Origin: Candidatus Dadabacteria bacterium RIFCSPHIGHO2_12_FULL_53_21
GTDB lineage: Bacteria > Desulfobacterota_D > UBA1144 > Nemesobacterales > UBA2774
NCBI GenBank assembly: GCA_001775255.1
Contig: MFCJ01000032.1
Span: 1,808-30,327 of the forward strand
Direction of reading: 5' to 3'
Length of the DNA stretch: 28,520 nucleotides
Shown here: piece after piece, positions 15,454-24,159 of the stretch
How positions within the stretch are numbered: the first letter of the stretch is position 1
Layout of the letters: each line of letters begins with the position of its first letter
Made by a program: the position numbers and the translations under genes
Notes under the pieces: model-generated
What the model was told of the DNA's origin: nothing
Seen by the model: the letters and a program-made list of their open reading frames with translations, nothing else
Databases searched by the model: none

Positions 15454-16194
15454 TTACTGTTTGGGGCTTCCCTTGAATTTGCCGAGCAGCCACTGCAGCG
15501 GATCGAAGTACGTATCGGCAACCCTTTCCTTCAAGGGGATGATGGCGTTGTCGGTTATATGTATGTGCTCCGGGCACACTTCAGTGCAGCATTTCGTGAT
15601 ATTGCAGTACCCTAGGCCCGCCTGGCTCCTTAAGAACTCCTTGCGGTCGAGCGTATCGAGGGGGTGCATTTCGAGCTCGGCGATCTTGATAAACATGCGC
15701 GGGCCGAAAAATTCGTCCTTCTTGTCATGGTTCCTGAGTATGTGGCAGACGTCCTGGCAGAGGAAGCACTCGATGCATTTCCTGAACTCCTGGCCCCTCT
15801 CGACGTCTTCCTGATACATCACCCATTTCGTGTCCTTCGCCGGGGTAAACGGGGGTATCATTTTTCTGACCTTGTAGTTCCACGAGACGTCCGTGACGAG
15901 GTCCTTGATTATGGGGAACGTCTTCACGGGGTATACGGTTACGGGCTTGTCGAGGGGGAGCGTATCGAGCCTGGTCTTGCAGGTGAGCTTCGGCATGCCG
16001 TTTATTTCCGCGCTGCAGGAGCCGCATTTGGCGGCCTTGCAGTTCCACCTCACGGCCAGGTCCCCGTCGTAATTCGCCTGAATGAAGTGGATGGCGTCAA
16101 GGACGACCATTCCCTCTTCGAGAGGTACTTCGTATTCCTTTTCCGCGCCCCCGTTCGAGTCTCCCCTGTACACACGCATTTTCACGACAGCCAT
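15454..16194 (-). CDS. sdhB: Succinate dehydrogenase iron-sulfur subunit
   Basis: This 246-residue SdhB carries three iron-sulfur sites: [2Fe-2S] at Cys52, Cys57, Cys60 and Cys72; a first C-terminal set at Cys140, Cys143, Cys146 and Cys150; and a second at about Cys197, Cys202/203 and Cys207. These pass electrons from the SdhA flavin towards the membrane anchor. The start codon directly abuts the sdhA stop (TAAATG), so the genes are translationally coupled. The long linker between the two Fe-S domains (FPIIKDLVTDVSWNYKV) and the single large anchor upstream resemble the mycobacterial Sdh1 arrangement more than the E. coli SdhCDAB enzyme; that comparison is from memory. Confidence 0.93.
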   Translation of the reverse strand: MAVVKMRVYRGDSNGGAEKEYEVPLEEGMVVLDAIHFIQANYDGDLAVRWNCKAAKCGSCSAEINGMPKLTCKTRLDTLPLDKPVTVYPVKTFPIIKDLVTDVSWNYKVRKMIPPFTPAKDTKWVMYQEDVERGQEFRKCIECFLCQDVCHILRNHDKKDEFFGPRMFIKIAELEMHPLDTLDRKEFLRSQAGLGYCNITKCCTEVCPEHIHITDNAIIPLKERVADTYFDPLQWLLGKFKGSPKQ

Positions 16195-17922
16195 TTATTT
16201 GTGACCTCCCTCTACGATCTTTCTCAGCTCCTCGGGCATCTGAGGCAGCGGGGACGTACCTAATTTCATGGTCCCGTTATCTTTCGAGATTACCGAATTC
16301 ACATTCCCCCATTTTTCATTGTCGTATTTAGGGAAATCCACCCTGCTGTGGGCCCCCCTGCTCTCTTCCCTCTGGTGAGCGGATTTCGCTATGGCCTCGG
16401 AAACGATGAGCATGGATTTCAGGTCTTTGCAAAGGTGCCAGCCGGGATTGAACATGCGCGAGCCTTCTATCCTCAGCTGAGAGGCCCTGTCTTTCAGCAC
16501 CTGTATCTCTTCGAGTCCCTCTGCTAATTTTTCCTTCGTTCTGAATACGCCCACATAAGAGCTCATAGCCTCCTGGAGGGCCTGATGTACGGTGTAAGGG
16601 TTCTCGCCTTCGGCGTTCTCGAACGGCCGGAGCATCTCCTGCACGGCCTTTTCGAGCTCTATATCGTCTATCTTGAGCGTATTGTCCCGGAGCTCGTTTG
16701 CGTACTGAGCCGCTCCGAGGCCGGCCCTCCTCCCGAATACGAGGAGGTCCGAAAGGGAGTTGCCGCCCAACCTGTTCGCGCCGTGCAGGCCGGCCGCCAC
16801 TTCTCCGGCAGCGAATAAGCCAGGCACCGTGCTCCCCGTGGTATCCGCATCGACACGGACCCCGCCCATCATGTAGTGAGTGGTCGGGAATACTTCCATG
16901 GGTTCTTTGGTGATGTCTATCTCAGCGAACTCCATGAACTGGTGATACATGCTCGGGAGCTTCTTCTTAACGTATTCGGCTCCCCGGTGCGAGATATCGA
17001 GGTAAGCCCCGCCGTGGGGTGTGCCGCGCCCTTCCTGTACCTCGATATAAATGGACCTCGCGACGACGTCCCTGGTCGAGAGCTCCATCCTCTCGGGGTC
17101 GTATTTTTCCATGAACCTTTCACCGTTTCTGTTGGTGAGCAAGCCGCCCTCGCCCCTTACGGCCTCCGTGACGAGAAGTCCCTTCACGCTCGGGGGCCAT
17201 ACCATTCCGGTCGGGTGGAACTGTACGAATTCCATGTCGATAAGCTCGGCCCCCGCATCATAGGCGAGCGAGTGTCCGTCGCCCGTGTATTCCCAGGAGT
17301 TGGAAGTAACTTTATAAGACTTCCCTATCCCCCCCGTGGCGAGTATAACGGCCTTGGTCTTGAACAACACGAACCTGCCGCTCTCTCTCCAGTAGCCGAA
17401 GGCCCCGGATATCCTCTCGCCGTCCTTGATCAGATGAGTAATAGTGCATTCCATGTATACGTCCATGCCCGAATGTATGCCCTTGTCCTGGAGCGTGCGT
17501 ATCATCTCGAGCCCGGTCCTGTCTCCCACGTGTGCGAGCCGCTTCCACGTGTGGCCGCCGAAGGCCCTCTGCATTATCTTTCCGTCCTTGGTCCTGTCGA
17601 AGAGAGCGCCCCAGTGCTCGAGCTCCCTTACGCGGTCGGGGGCCTCCTGGGCGTGCAGCTCCGCCATGCGCCAGTTATTCAGCATCTTCCCGCCGTGCAT
17701 AGTGTCGTGAAAATGGACCTTCCAGTTGTCCTGGGAATCCAGGTTAGCAAGCGCGGCAGCGACCCCTCCCTCAGCCATTACCGTGTGGGCTTTGCCGAGG
17801 AGAGACTTGCAGACGAGCCCGACCGAAGCCCCCTGTGCGGATGCCTCGATTGCGGCTCTGAGACCGGCGCCTCCCGCGCCGATTACGATTACGTCGTGTG
17901 TGTGTGTTTCGTACTTCTCCAT
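16195..17922 (-). CDS. sdhA: Succinate dehydrogenase flavoprotein subunit
   Basis: This 575-residue flavoprotein has the dinucleotide-binding IVIGAGGAGLRAAIEA at residues 12-27. His46 in KAHTVMAEGG is the expected covalent FAD attachment site. The succinate-site segments FVQFHPTG, VRGEGG and MGGVRVDADT are present, as is the C-terminal region SRGAHSRVDFPKYDNEKW with the typical Arg and His. It oxidises succinate to fumarate and donates electrons to SdhB. A fumarate reductase cannot be excluded on sequence alone, but the aconitase-isocitrate-malate dehydrogenase context favours an oxidative TCA role. Both junctions in sdhCAB are the abutting TAAATG form, so subunit amounts are likely coupled. 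Confidence 0.95.
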   Translation of the reverse strand: MEKYETHTHDVIVIGAGGAGLRAAIEASAQGASVGLVCKSLLGKAHTVMAEGGVAAALANLDSQDNWKVHFHDTMHGGKMLNNWRMAELHAQEAPDRVRELEHWGALFDRTKDGKIMQRAFGGHTWKRLAHVGDRTGLEMIRTLQDKGIHSGMDVYMECTITHLIKDGERISGAFGYWRESGRFVLFKTKAVILATGGIGKSYKVTSNSWEYTGDGHSLAYDAGAELIDMEFVQFHPTGMVWPPSVKGLLVTEAVRGEGGLLTNRNGERFMEKYDPERMELSTRDVVARSIYIEVQEGRGTPHGGAYLDISHRGAEYVKKKLPSMYHQFMEFAEIDITKEPMEVFPTTHYMMGGVRVDADTTGSTVPGLFAAGEVAAGLHGANRLGGNSLSDLLVFGRRAGLGAAQYANELRDNTLKIDDIELEKAVQEMLRPFENAEGENPYTVHQALQEAMSSYVGVFRTKEKLAEGLEEIQVLKDRASQLRIEGSRMFNPGWHLCKDLKSMLIVSEAIAKSAHQREESRGAHSRVDFPKYDNEKWGNVNSVISKDNGTMKLGTSPLPQMPEELRKIVEGGHK

Positions 17923-18654
17923 TTATATTAACCTCACGTCTGTGATAACACCCCTCGCGAGAAGGAATATATAGAGGTCGGCCAGCGCGACGCCAAAGAG
18001 GCTCACCCATGCCCAGAGCATGTGGTGCTCGTTGAAGGCGCTCGCCTTACCCCATAGACTGAACCGTGTGGGGCATTTCGAGAATACATCGAGATTCCCG
18101 CCTATCAAGTGGCGGAACGAATGGCATCCGAGTGAATAAAAGCTGAGGAGTATTACGTTCGCGAAAAGCACGAGAGTACCCACTCCGACGCCGAAGCCGT
18201 CCTCGAATTTGAGCGCTTTGAAGGCGTCAACCCAGAGGAAGAAGAGAATTACGGTTGCCGCGTAGAAAAAATAGCGGTGTATGTTCTGGAGTATGAAGGG
18301 GAACTTCGTTTCTCCCGAATACGAGCCTTCTTTGGATATGGGACGCACCGCGCATGCGGGCGGGGAGAGGAAAAAAGACCTGTAATAAGCCTTCCTGTAA
18401 TAATAGCACGTAGCCCTGAATCCGAGCGGCGCCCAAAGGATGAGTAACGCGGGCGAAAACGGCCACCAGGAAGCGAGTATGTACGGCGAATAAAAGGGGG
18501 AAAGGTAAGGCGCGACGAAATAATCCGCGTTAGAGAACGCGCGCCACGTAGAGTAAATGCCGAATGCGCCGAGCACTACAGCGGTGACGAGGGGAGCGAC
18601 CCACCATGTGTCCCGTCTCAATGTCATTGCGCTTTGCGCGCTTCCGTTTGCCAT
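17923..18654 (-). CDS. sdhC: Succinate dehydrogenase membrane anchor, single-subunit Sdh1-like type
   Basis: A 243-residue membrane protein with about five predicted membrane spans (near 19-37, 58-82, 126-146, 155-178 and 211-233). It is the only anchor gene, replacing the paired SdhC/SdhD of E. coli type. Segments YFVAPYLSPFYSPYI, FRATCYYYRKAYYRSFFLSPPAC and NIHRYFFYAATV resemble the anchor of mycobacterial Sdh1. Cys83, His126, Cys177, His178 and His182 lie in or beside membrane spans and are candidate metal or cofactor ligands. It anchors SdhAB and passes electrons to quinone. GGGAGGA precedes the ATG, and a likely promoter lies at 18739-18767. Family placement is from recalled similarity, supported by its position next to sdhA and sdhB. 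Confidence 0.85.
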   Translation of the reverse strand: MANGSAQSAMTLRRDTWWVAPLVTAVVLGAFGIYSTWRAFSNADYFVAPYLSPFYSPYILASWWPFSPALLILWAPLGFRATCYYYRKAYYRSFFLSPPACAVRPISKEGSYSGETKFPFILQNIHRYFFYAATVILFFLWVDAFKALKFEDGFGVGVGTLVLFANVILLSFYSLGCHSFRHLIGGNLDVFSKCPTRFSLWGKASAFNEHHMLWAWVSLFGVALADLYIFLLARGVITDVRLI

Positions 18655-18738
18655 CTCGGTTCCTCCCTAAGTTGTCTCAGTAGATGTATTTTGGTGTCAC
18701 GGGCCTATTTTTTTAACGACTCGGAAAATCGGTTTGTA

Positions 18739-18767
18739 ATATTATATAAACGCTAAGTTCTAGTCAA
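18739..18767 (-). promoter_or_regulatory. Sigma-70-type promoter for sdhCAB-sucC
   Basis: On the minus strand TTGACT (18762-18767) is followed by TAATAT after 17 bases (18739-18744) or by a perfect TATAAT after 15 bases (18741-18746). It lies in the 147-base gap between mdh and sdhC, about 85 bases from the sdhC start, so the sdh genes can probably be transcribed apart from acnA-icd-mdh. Confidence 0.5.
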
Positions 18768-18801
18768 GCTGTCCGATACACCGAGAGGGCCGTGATTCCT
18801 C

Positions 18802-19743
18802 TTAGACGCCAGTCGTTTTATCTATATGTTCACAGAGCTCTTTTACGTGTCCGGCGGAGACGCGCAGCTCCTCGCTTTCCTTCTTGGTGAGCTTAATCTC
18901 GAATATCTTCTCGACACCTTTTCTCCCGAGAATCACGGGCAGACCGACGAATGTGTTATCGACGCCGTATTCGCCCTGAGCCAGGACGCAGCACGGGAGA
19001 ATCTTCTTCTTGTCCCTGAGTATCGCGTCCACCATCTCGACGGCGGATACTGCGGGGGCATAGAACGCGCTGCCTGTTTTAAGGAGCGCTACTATTTCCC
19101 CTCCCCCCTGTCTAGTCCTTTGTATGATGGATTCGATCCTGTCGGCGGGGATGAGCTCTGTGATTGGAACCCCTGCCACTGTGGTCGCCCTCGCGAGCGG
19201 CACCATGTCGTCCCCGTGTCCCCCGAGGACGAACGCGTGGATGTTTTCGACCGACACCCCGAGCTCCATTCCTATGAAGGACCTGAACCTCGCGGCGTCG
19301 AGCACTCCCGCCATACCCATTACGCGCTCCCTGGGGAAGCCGCTTACCTTATGGGCTATATAGACCATTGCGTCGAGGGGGTTGGTAACGAGAATCAATA
19401 TGGCGTTCGGCGATCTCCTGGCGACGTTCGCGGTGACCTGTTTCACTATCTCCGTGTTTGTGGCTATAAGGTCGTCCCTGCTCATACCGGGCTTCCGGGG
19501 GATGCCCGACGTGATGACCACTACGTCCGAATCAGCGGTCTCTTCGTAGCTGTTGGTCCCCGTTATGTTGACGTCGTAACCGTAAACGGGGTTCATCTCC
19601 ATCATGTCGAGCGCCTTGCCCTGGGGCATGCCCTCGAGAATGTCCACGAGAACTACGTCTCCCAGCTCGAGCTGGGCAAGCATTAAGGCCGTCGTGGCGC
19701 CGACGTTGCCCGCGCCTATTACCGAAATTTTTGGTCTGCTCAT
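18802..19743 (-). CDS. mdh: Malate dehydrogenase (LDH-like type)
   Basis: This 313-residue NAD-dependent dehydrogenase of the lactate/malate family has GAGNVGATTA at residues 10-19 and Asp34 in VLVDILEG, which favours NAD over NADP. The mobile-loop segment GIPRKPGMSRDDL carries arginines that select malate/oxaloacetate rather than pyruvate. VTNPLDAM and the catalytic GGHGDDMVP follow. It interconverts malate and oxaloacetate in the TCA cycle. AAGGAG lies about 9 bases before the ATG. It follows icd by 81 bases and precedes the sdhC promoter. The LDH-like rather than E. coli-like form is the common one outside gammaproteobacteria. Confidence 0.95.
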   Translation of the reverse strand: MSRPKISVIGAGNVGATTALMLAQLELGDVVLVDILEGMPQGKALDMMEMNPVYGYDVNITGTNSYEETADSDVVVITSGIPRKPGMSRDDLIATNTEIVKQVTANVARRSPNAILILVTNPLDAMVYIAHKVSGFPRERVMGMAGVLDAARFRSFIGMELGVSVENIHAFVLGGHGDDMVPLARATTVAGVPITELIPADRIESIIQRTRQGGGEIVALLKTGSAFYAPAVSAVEMVDAILRDKKKILPCCVLAQGEYGVDNTFVGLPVILGRKGVEKIFEIKLTKKESEELRVSAGHVKELCEHIDKTTGV

Positions 19744-19824
19744 CTTGAATGCTCCTTCATTATTTCTTTATCGTTATTTATTTCCTGTTGTTATCTACCG
19801 GATATTTGCGATCATTACATGAAT

Positions 19825-21078
19825 CTAAACCAGGACCCTGTCCATGTTGACCGCTATCGCCTGGCCGAACTCGGAGCACTTGAGGAGCTTCGCGTTCTCG
19901 AGCTGGCGCTCGAGGTCGTACGTCACGGTCTTATCCAGTATCGTAAGCTCCATCGCCTTAACTATGAGGTCAGCCGCTTCGTTCCAGCCGAGGTATTCGA
20001 ACATCATAACGCCGGAGAGTATGAGCGAGCCCGGGTTTACCTTGTCCTGGCCCGCGTATTTGGGCGCCGTCCCGTGAGTGGCTTCGAAGAGCGCCAGGTA
20101 ATCGCCTATATTGCCGCCGGGCGCCATCCCGAGGCCCCCTACCTGCGCGGCGCATGCGTCGGACAGGTAATCGCCGTTCAGGTTCGCTGTAGCTATGACG
20201 TGGTATTCCCTCGTCCTCGTGAGTATCTGCTGCAGCATGTTGTCGGCTATCCTGTCGTTTAACACAACTATCCCCTCGGGTCTCTTGCCGCCGTATTTAT
20301 CCCAGAGGTCGTCTTCCGTTATCACCTGGTTAGGGAATTCTTCCTTCGCGAGCTCGTAGCCCCAGTCCCTGAACGCGCCTTCCGTGAACTTCATGATATT
20401 CCCCTTATGCACGATTGTGACGCTCTCCTCCCCCTTTTCGATCGCGTATTTTAACGCCTTCCTGACGAGCCTCTTCGTTCCGAACGGGCTTATAGGCTTT
20501 ATGCCTATGCCCGAGCCTTCCCTGATGTTAACGCCGTATTTCTCGACGAGGTAATTCCTTATATCTATCGCTTCCTTGGTTCCGCTCTGCCATTCTATGC
20601 CCGAATATACGTCCTCCGTGTTCTCCCTGAATATGATCATGTCCATATCCTCGGGTCTCTTGATCGGGGACGGCGTGCCCTTGATGTAACGCACGGGGCG
20701 GACGCAGGCGTATAGATCGAGCATTTGTCTGAGTGCGACATTAAGGCTCCTTATCCCTCCCCCTATCGGGGTGGTGAGGGGGCCTTTAATGGATACTACG
20801 TATTCCCTCAAGTCTTCGAGTGTTTCCTCGGGCAGCCATTCGCCCTTGAGGTTGAACGCTTTTTCTCCCGTGAGCACTTCGCGCCACGTTATCCTCCTCT
20901 TGCCCTTATATGCCTTTTCCACGGCCGCGTCGAAAACGATCTGGGAAGCCCTCCAGATATCCGGCCCCGTTCCGTCGCCTTCGATGAAGGGAATAATCGG
21001 GTGATCCGGGACGATGATGGAGTCGTTCTTTTTGTCGATTCGTATTTTTTGTCCTACACTCGGTTTTGAGGATGACAT
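19825..21078 (-). CDS. icd: Isocitrate dehydrogenase (NADP-dependent)
   Basis: This 417-residue enzyme is very close to E. coli Icd in length and motifs. It has PLTTPIGGGIRSLNVALRQ with Ser111 at the substrate site (the residue phosphorylated by AceK in enteric bacteria), IFRENTEDVYSGIEW, HKGNIMKFTEGAFRDWGYELA, NLNGDYLSDA, and the coenzyme loop HGTAPKYAGQDKVNPGS. The Lys-Tyr in that loop and the Tyr and Arg in TYDLERQ correspond to the NADP-selecting residues of the E. coli enzyme, so NADP specificity is likely. It converts isocitrate to 2-oxoglutarate and CO2. AGGAG precedes the ATG by 9 bases. It follows acnA by 161 bases that contain a perfect stem-loop. Confidence 0.96.
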   Translation of the reverse strand: MSSSKPSVGQKIRIDKKNDSIIVPDHPIIPFIEGDGTGPDIWRASQIVFDAAVEKAYKGKRRITWREVLTGEKAFNLKGEWLPEETLEDLREYVVSIKGPLTTPIGGGIRSLNVALRQMLDLYACVRPVRYIKGTPSPIKRPEDMDMIIFRENTEDVYSGIEWQSGTKEAIDIRNYLVEKYGVNIREGSGIGIKPISPFGTKRLVRKALKYAIEKGEESVTIVHKGNIMKFTEGAFRDWGYELAKEEFPNQVITEDDLWDKYGGKRPEGIVVLNDRIADNMLQQILTRTREYHVIATANLNGDYLSDACAAQVGGLGMAPGGNIGDYLALFEATHGTAPKYAGQDKVNPGSLILSGVMMFEYLGWNEAADLIVKAMELTILDKTVTYDLERQLENAKLLKCSEFGQAIAVNMDRVLV

Positions 21079-21157
21079 CGTTAAAACTCCTGTTGAAAAA
21101 TTTGGACTGAAATATAAATAATAAACGCCTGAAATTCAAATAATTGAAGCGCGTGCG

Positions 21158-21181
21158 GCGCCCGTGTCCCCATACGGGCGC
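21158..21181. repeat. Perfect stem-loop between acnA and icd
   Basis: GCGCCCGT (21158-21165) and ACGGGCGC (21174-21181) form an exact 8-base, GC-rich stem with an 8-base loop in the 161-base gap between acnA and icd. No T-run follows on either strand, so it is not a standard intrinsic terminator. It may stabilise or process the mRNA and so adjust acnA relative to icd. Confidence 0.55.
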
Positions 21182-21239
21182 ACTGATACCCGGACGGCAA
21201 AAATGAGACTGTTTCATCCCCCCGGCCGGGGCGGACGTT

Positions 21240-23933
21240 TTACTGCTTCATCATCTGTCTCAGTACCGTTTGCAGTATTCCGCCGTTTTTATAATATTCG
21301 ACCTCGATTGGGCTGTCCAGACGGCACGTTACCTTGAACGTAAAATTATCCCCTTCCTTTCGCGTGACCCTTACCGGGATGTCCTTCCCGTGTTTCAGGT
21401 CTTCCGTAACGCCTTCTATGTCGTATTTTTCATGACCCGTTAGCCCGTACGTATGGCTGCTTTCGCCGTCCTTGAACTGGAGCGGAAGGACGCCCATCCC
21501 CACGAGGTTGCTCCTGTGTATCCTTTCGAAGCTCTCTGCGATCACCGCCTTTACGCCGAGGAGTATAGTGCCTTTGGCGGCCCAGTCGCGGGAGCTGCCC
21601 GTGCCGTATTCCTTACCGCCGATCACAACGAGCGGTATCCCATCGGCCTGGTATTTCATCGAGGCGTCGAATATGGACATCTGCTCGCCCGAAGGGATGT
21701 GCATTGTTACGCCCCCCTCGACGCCGGGGAGCATGAGGTTCTTGATCCTGATGTTTGCGAAAGTCCCGCGAATCATGACCTCGTGGTTGCCTCTCCGTGA
21801 CCCGAAGCTGTTGAAATCCCTGGGCTCGACGCCGTGAGACATCAGGTATTTCCCGGCGGGGCCGTCCTTCGGTATGGAGCCGGCGGGCGATATGTGGTCG
21901 GTCGTTATGGAATCCCCTAGCAACGCGAGCGCATACGCGCTCTTTATGTCTCTCGCTCCCGGTACGTCGAGCGAGAATTCCTCGAAAAAGGTCGGGTTCT
22001 GGATGTACGTGGATTTCTTGTCCCACTTGTAGAGGTCCCCTTCCGGAACGTCGAGGGTCTTCCAGGTCTTATCGCCTTCGAAGACGTGCCCGTACTGGGC
22101 CCGGAAGAGCTCCGGGTTCAGCACCTTGTTCACCGTATCGCTTATTTCTTTCTGTGAAGGCCAGATGTCCTTTAAATAAACCGGCTTTCCGTCGGACCCC
22201 TTGCCTATGGGCTCTTTATAGACGTCTATGTCCACCGTGCCCGCGAGGGCGAATGCCACGACGAGGGGCGGCGAAGCGAGGTAGGCGAACTTGACGAGCG
22301 GATGGATCCTGCCCTCGAAATTCCTGTTCCCGCTCAGGACCGCTGCGCACGTGAGGTCGTTCGCCTTTATGGCCTCCTCGACGGGCGCAGGCAGGGGCCC
22401 GCTGTTTCCTATGCACGTCGTGCAGCCGTAGCCGACGAGGTCGAAGCCGAGCTCGTCCAGGTATTTCGTGAGGCCGGCCGCGTCCAGGTAATCGGTGACC
22501 ACCCTCGAGCCCGGTGCTAGGCTCGTCTTGACCGAGGGCTTTACGGTCAGACCCTTCTCCACCGCTTTCTTCGCCACGAGCCCTGAGGCCACCATGACGG
22601 ACGGGTTCGAGGTGTTGGTGCAGCTCGTTATAGCGGCTATCGCCACGGAGCCGTTTCCTATCTCGTCTTTTTTGCCGTCAATTTCTATCCCGACTTTTTT
22701 ATTTAAGTCCTTACCGTCTCCGGTTTTCGTCTTGAGTACTTTTTCATATGATTCCTTGAGAGACTTGAGGGAGACCCTGTCCTGCGGGCGGCTCGGTCCC
22801 GCCATGGAGGGCTCGACGGTCGAAATATCGAGCGCGAGGGTATCCGTGTAAACGGGGTCGGGCGTGGAGTCCGTCCTGAAAAGGCCCTGTTCTTTCGTAT
22901 AGGACTCGACGAGCTCGACGAGCTTCCTGTCCCTTCCCGTGATTTTTAGATAACGGAGCGTCTCCTCGTCGACCGGGAAGAACCCCATCGTGGCGCCGTA
23001 TTCGGGGGCCATGTTGGCTATGGTGGCCTTGTCCGAGAGCGCGAGCTGGCTGAGTCCCGGCCCGTAGAACTCGACGAACTTCCCGACGACGCCCTTTTTC
23101 CTGAGCATCTCGGTCACCGTGAGCACGAGGTCGGTCGCCGTGACGCCTTCCGCAAGCTGTCCGTGGAGTTTGAACCCGACCACCTCGGGCATGAGCATGT
23201 AGAGGGGCTGGCCCAGCATGCACGCCTCCGCCTCTATGCCTCCTACGCCCCAGCCGAGCACGCTCAGGCCGTTTATCATCGTGGTGTGGGAGTCCGTTCC
23301 GACGAGGGTGTCGGGATATGCTATCGTCCTGCCGTTTTTTTTCACCGAGGAGACGACGCTCGCCAGGCATTCGAGGTTCACCTGGTGGACTATCCCGGTG
23401 CCGGGAGGGACGACCCTGAAATTATCGAACGCCTTCTGCGCCCATCTCAGAAACGCGTACCGCTCTCCGTTCCTCTCGTATTCGCGCTCGACGTTCAACG
23501 TGAACGCCTTATCGCTTGCGAAGTAGTCGACCTGGACGGAATGGTCGATAACGAGGTCTACAGGGACTATCGGGTTTATCTTGTCGGGGTCCCCTCCGAG
23601 CCTGTTGACGACCGTCCTCATGGCCGCGAGGTCGACCACGCACGGTACGCCGGTGAAGTCCTGGAGGATAACGCGGGCGGGGCAGTAAGGTATCTCGTCC
23701 GCGTTTTTATTGTCGGGGCTCCATCCCGCGAGCGCCCGGATGTGGTTGTCGTTGATTATGCTCCCGTCGTAATTCCTCACGACGTTTTCAAGCAGGATTT
23801 TTATGGATACGGGAAGGCGGGAAATGTCCTTCCCGAGGGTTTTTTCTATAGATTTCAAAGAATAATAATCGACTTCGCCCGCGCTCGTTTTAAGCGTAGA
23901 AAGGGCTTTCGGTTTATTTTTTGTCTCACTCAT
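21240..23933 (-). CDS. acnA: Aconitate hydratase A
   Basis: This 897-residue aconitase is of the AcnA/IRP type. The [4Fe-4S] ligands are in ITSCTNTSNPSVM and GYGCTTCIGNSGPL. VGTDSHTTMINGL, the C-terminal swivelling domain with GDSITTDHISPAGSI, and SSRDWAAKG carry further active-site residues. It isomerises citrate to isocitrate through cis-aconitate. The length agrees with AcnA, not with AcnB or the mitochondrial-type enzyme. AcnA forms are generally the more oxidant-stable, stress-phase enzymes, and some bind RNA as apo-proteins. AAGGAG precedes the ATG. It is the first gene of acnA-icd-mdh, behind a likely promoter at 23978-24005, and is separated from fabF by 226 bases. Confidence 0.96.
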   Translation of the reverse strand: MSETKNKPKALSTLKTSAGEVDYYSLKSIEKTLGKDISRLPVSIKILLENVVRNYDGSIINDNHIRALAGWSPDNKNADEIPYCPARVILQDFTGVPCVVDLAAMRTVVNRLGGDPDKINPIVPVDLVIDHSVQVDYFASDKAFTLNVEREYERNGERYAFLRWAQKAFDNFRVVPPGTGIVHQVNLECLASVVSSVKKNGRTIAYPDTLVGTDSHTTMINGLSVLGWGVGGIEAEACMLGQPLYMLMPEVVGFKLHGQLAEGVTATDLVLTVTEMLRKKGVVGKFVEFYGPGLSQLALSDKATIANMAPEYGATMGFFPVDEETLRYLKITGRDRKLVELVESYTKEQGLFRTDSTPDPVYTDTLALDISTVEPSMAGPSRPQDRVSLKSLKESYEKVLKTKTGDGKDLNKKVGIEIDGKKDEIGNGSVAIAAITSCTNTSNPSVMVASGLVAKKAVEKGLTVKPSVKTSLAPGSRVVTDYLDAAGLTKYLDELGFDLVGYGCTTCIGNSGPLPAPVEEAIKANDLTCAAVLSGNRNFEGRIHPLVKFAYLASPPLVVAFALAGTVDIDVYKEPIGKGSDGKPVYLKDIWPSQKEISDTVNKVLNPELFRAQYGHVFEGDKTWKTLDVPEGDLYKWDKKSTYIQNPTFFEEFSLDVPGARDIKSAYALALLGDSITTDHISPAGSIPKDGPAGKYLMSHGVEPRDFNSFGSRRGNHEVMIRGTFANIRIKNLMLPGVEGGVTMHIPSGEQMSIFDASMKYQADGIPLVVIGGKEYGTGSSRDWAAKGTILLGVKAVIAESFERIHRSNLVGMGVLPLQFKDGESSHTYGLTGHEKYDIEGVTEDLKHGKDIPVRVTRKEGDNFTFKVTCRLDSPIEVEYYKNGGILQTVLRQMMKQ

Positions 23934-23977
23934 TCTATTCTCCTTAGCTTGCTGGTTGAGCGGAAGGTTTCCTTAAC

Positions 23978-24005
23978 ATTCTACAGTTGAATCGGTACAA
24001 ATCAA
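23978..24005 (-). promoter_or_regulatory. Probable sigma-70 promoter for acnA-icd-mdh
   Basis: On the minus strand TTGATT (24000-24005) and TAGAAT (23978-23983) are separated by 16 bases, about 45 bases before the acnA ATG. The -10 matches five of six consensus bases and the -35 four of six. It lies in the 226-base gap after fabF, which otherwise shows no gene and no clear terminator. Confidence 0.45.
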
Positions 24006-24159
24006 GCCGTACCCGGCCTGCGAATCCGTATGAAGGTATAAGAAAACAGAGCGCGCCCGGCGAGCGGTTTTCCCGAGCGGGACTTGAGGCTTGGTACGCT
24101 GATTCTACGATATGGAAATTTAACTAAAACCGGATCTCACGGCCGCGCCCGCCATCTGC

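Noticed and set aside
16876..17931. Long open frame (351 codons) on the plus strand opposite sdhA
   Set aside because: It mirrors the codon bias of sdhA, has no ribosome binding site or recognisable domain, and the sdhA frame is unmistakable.
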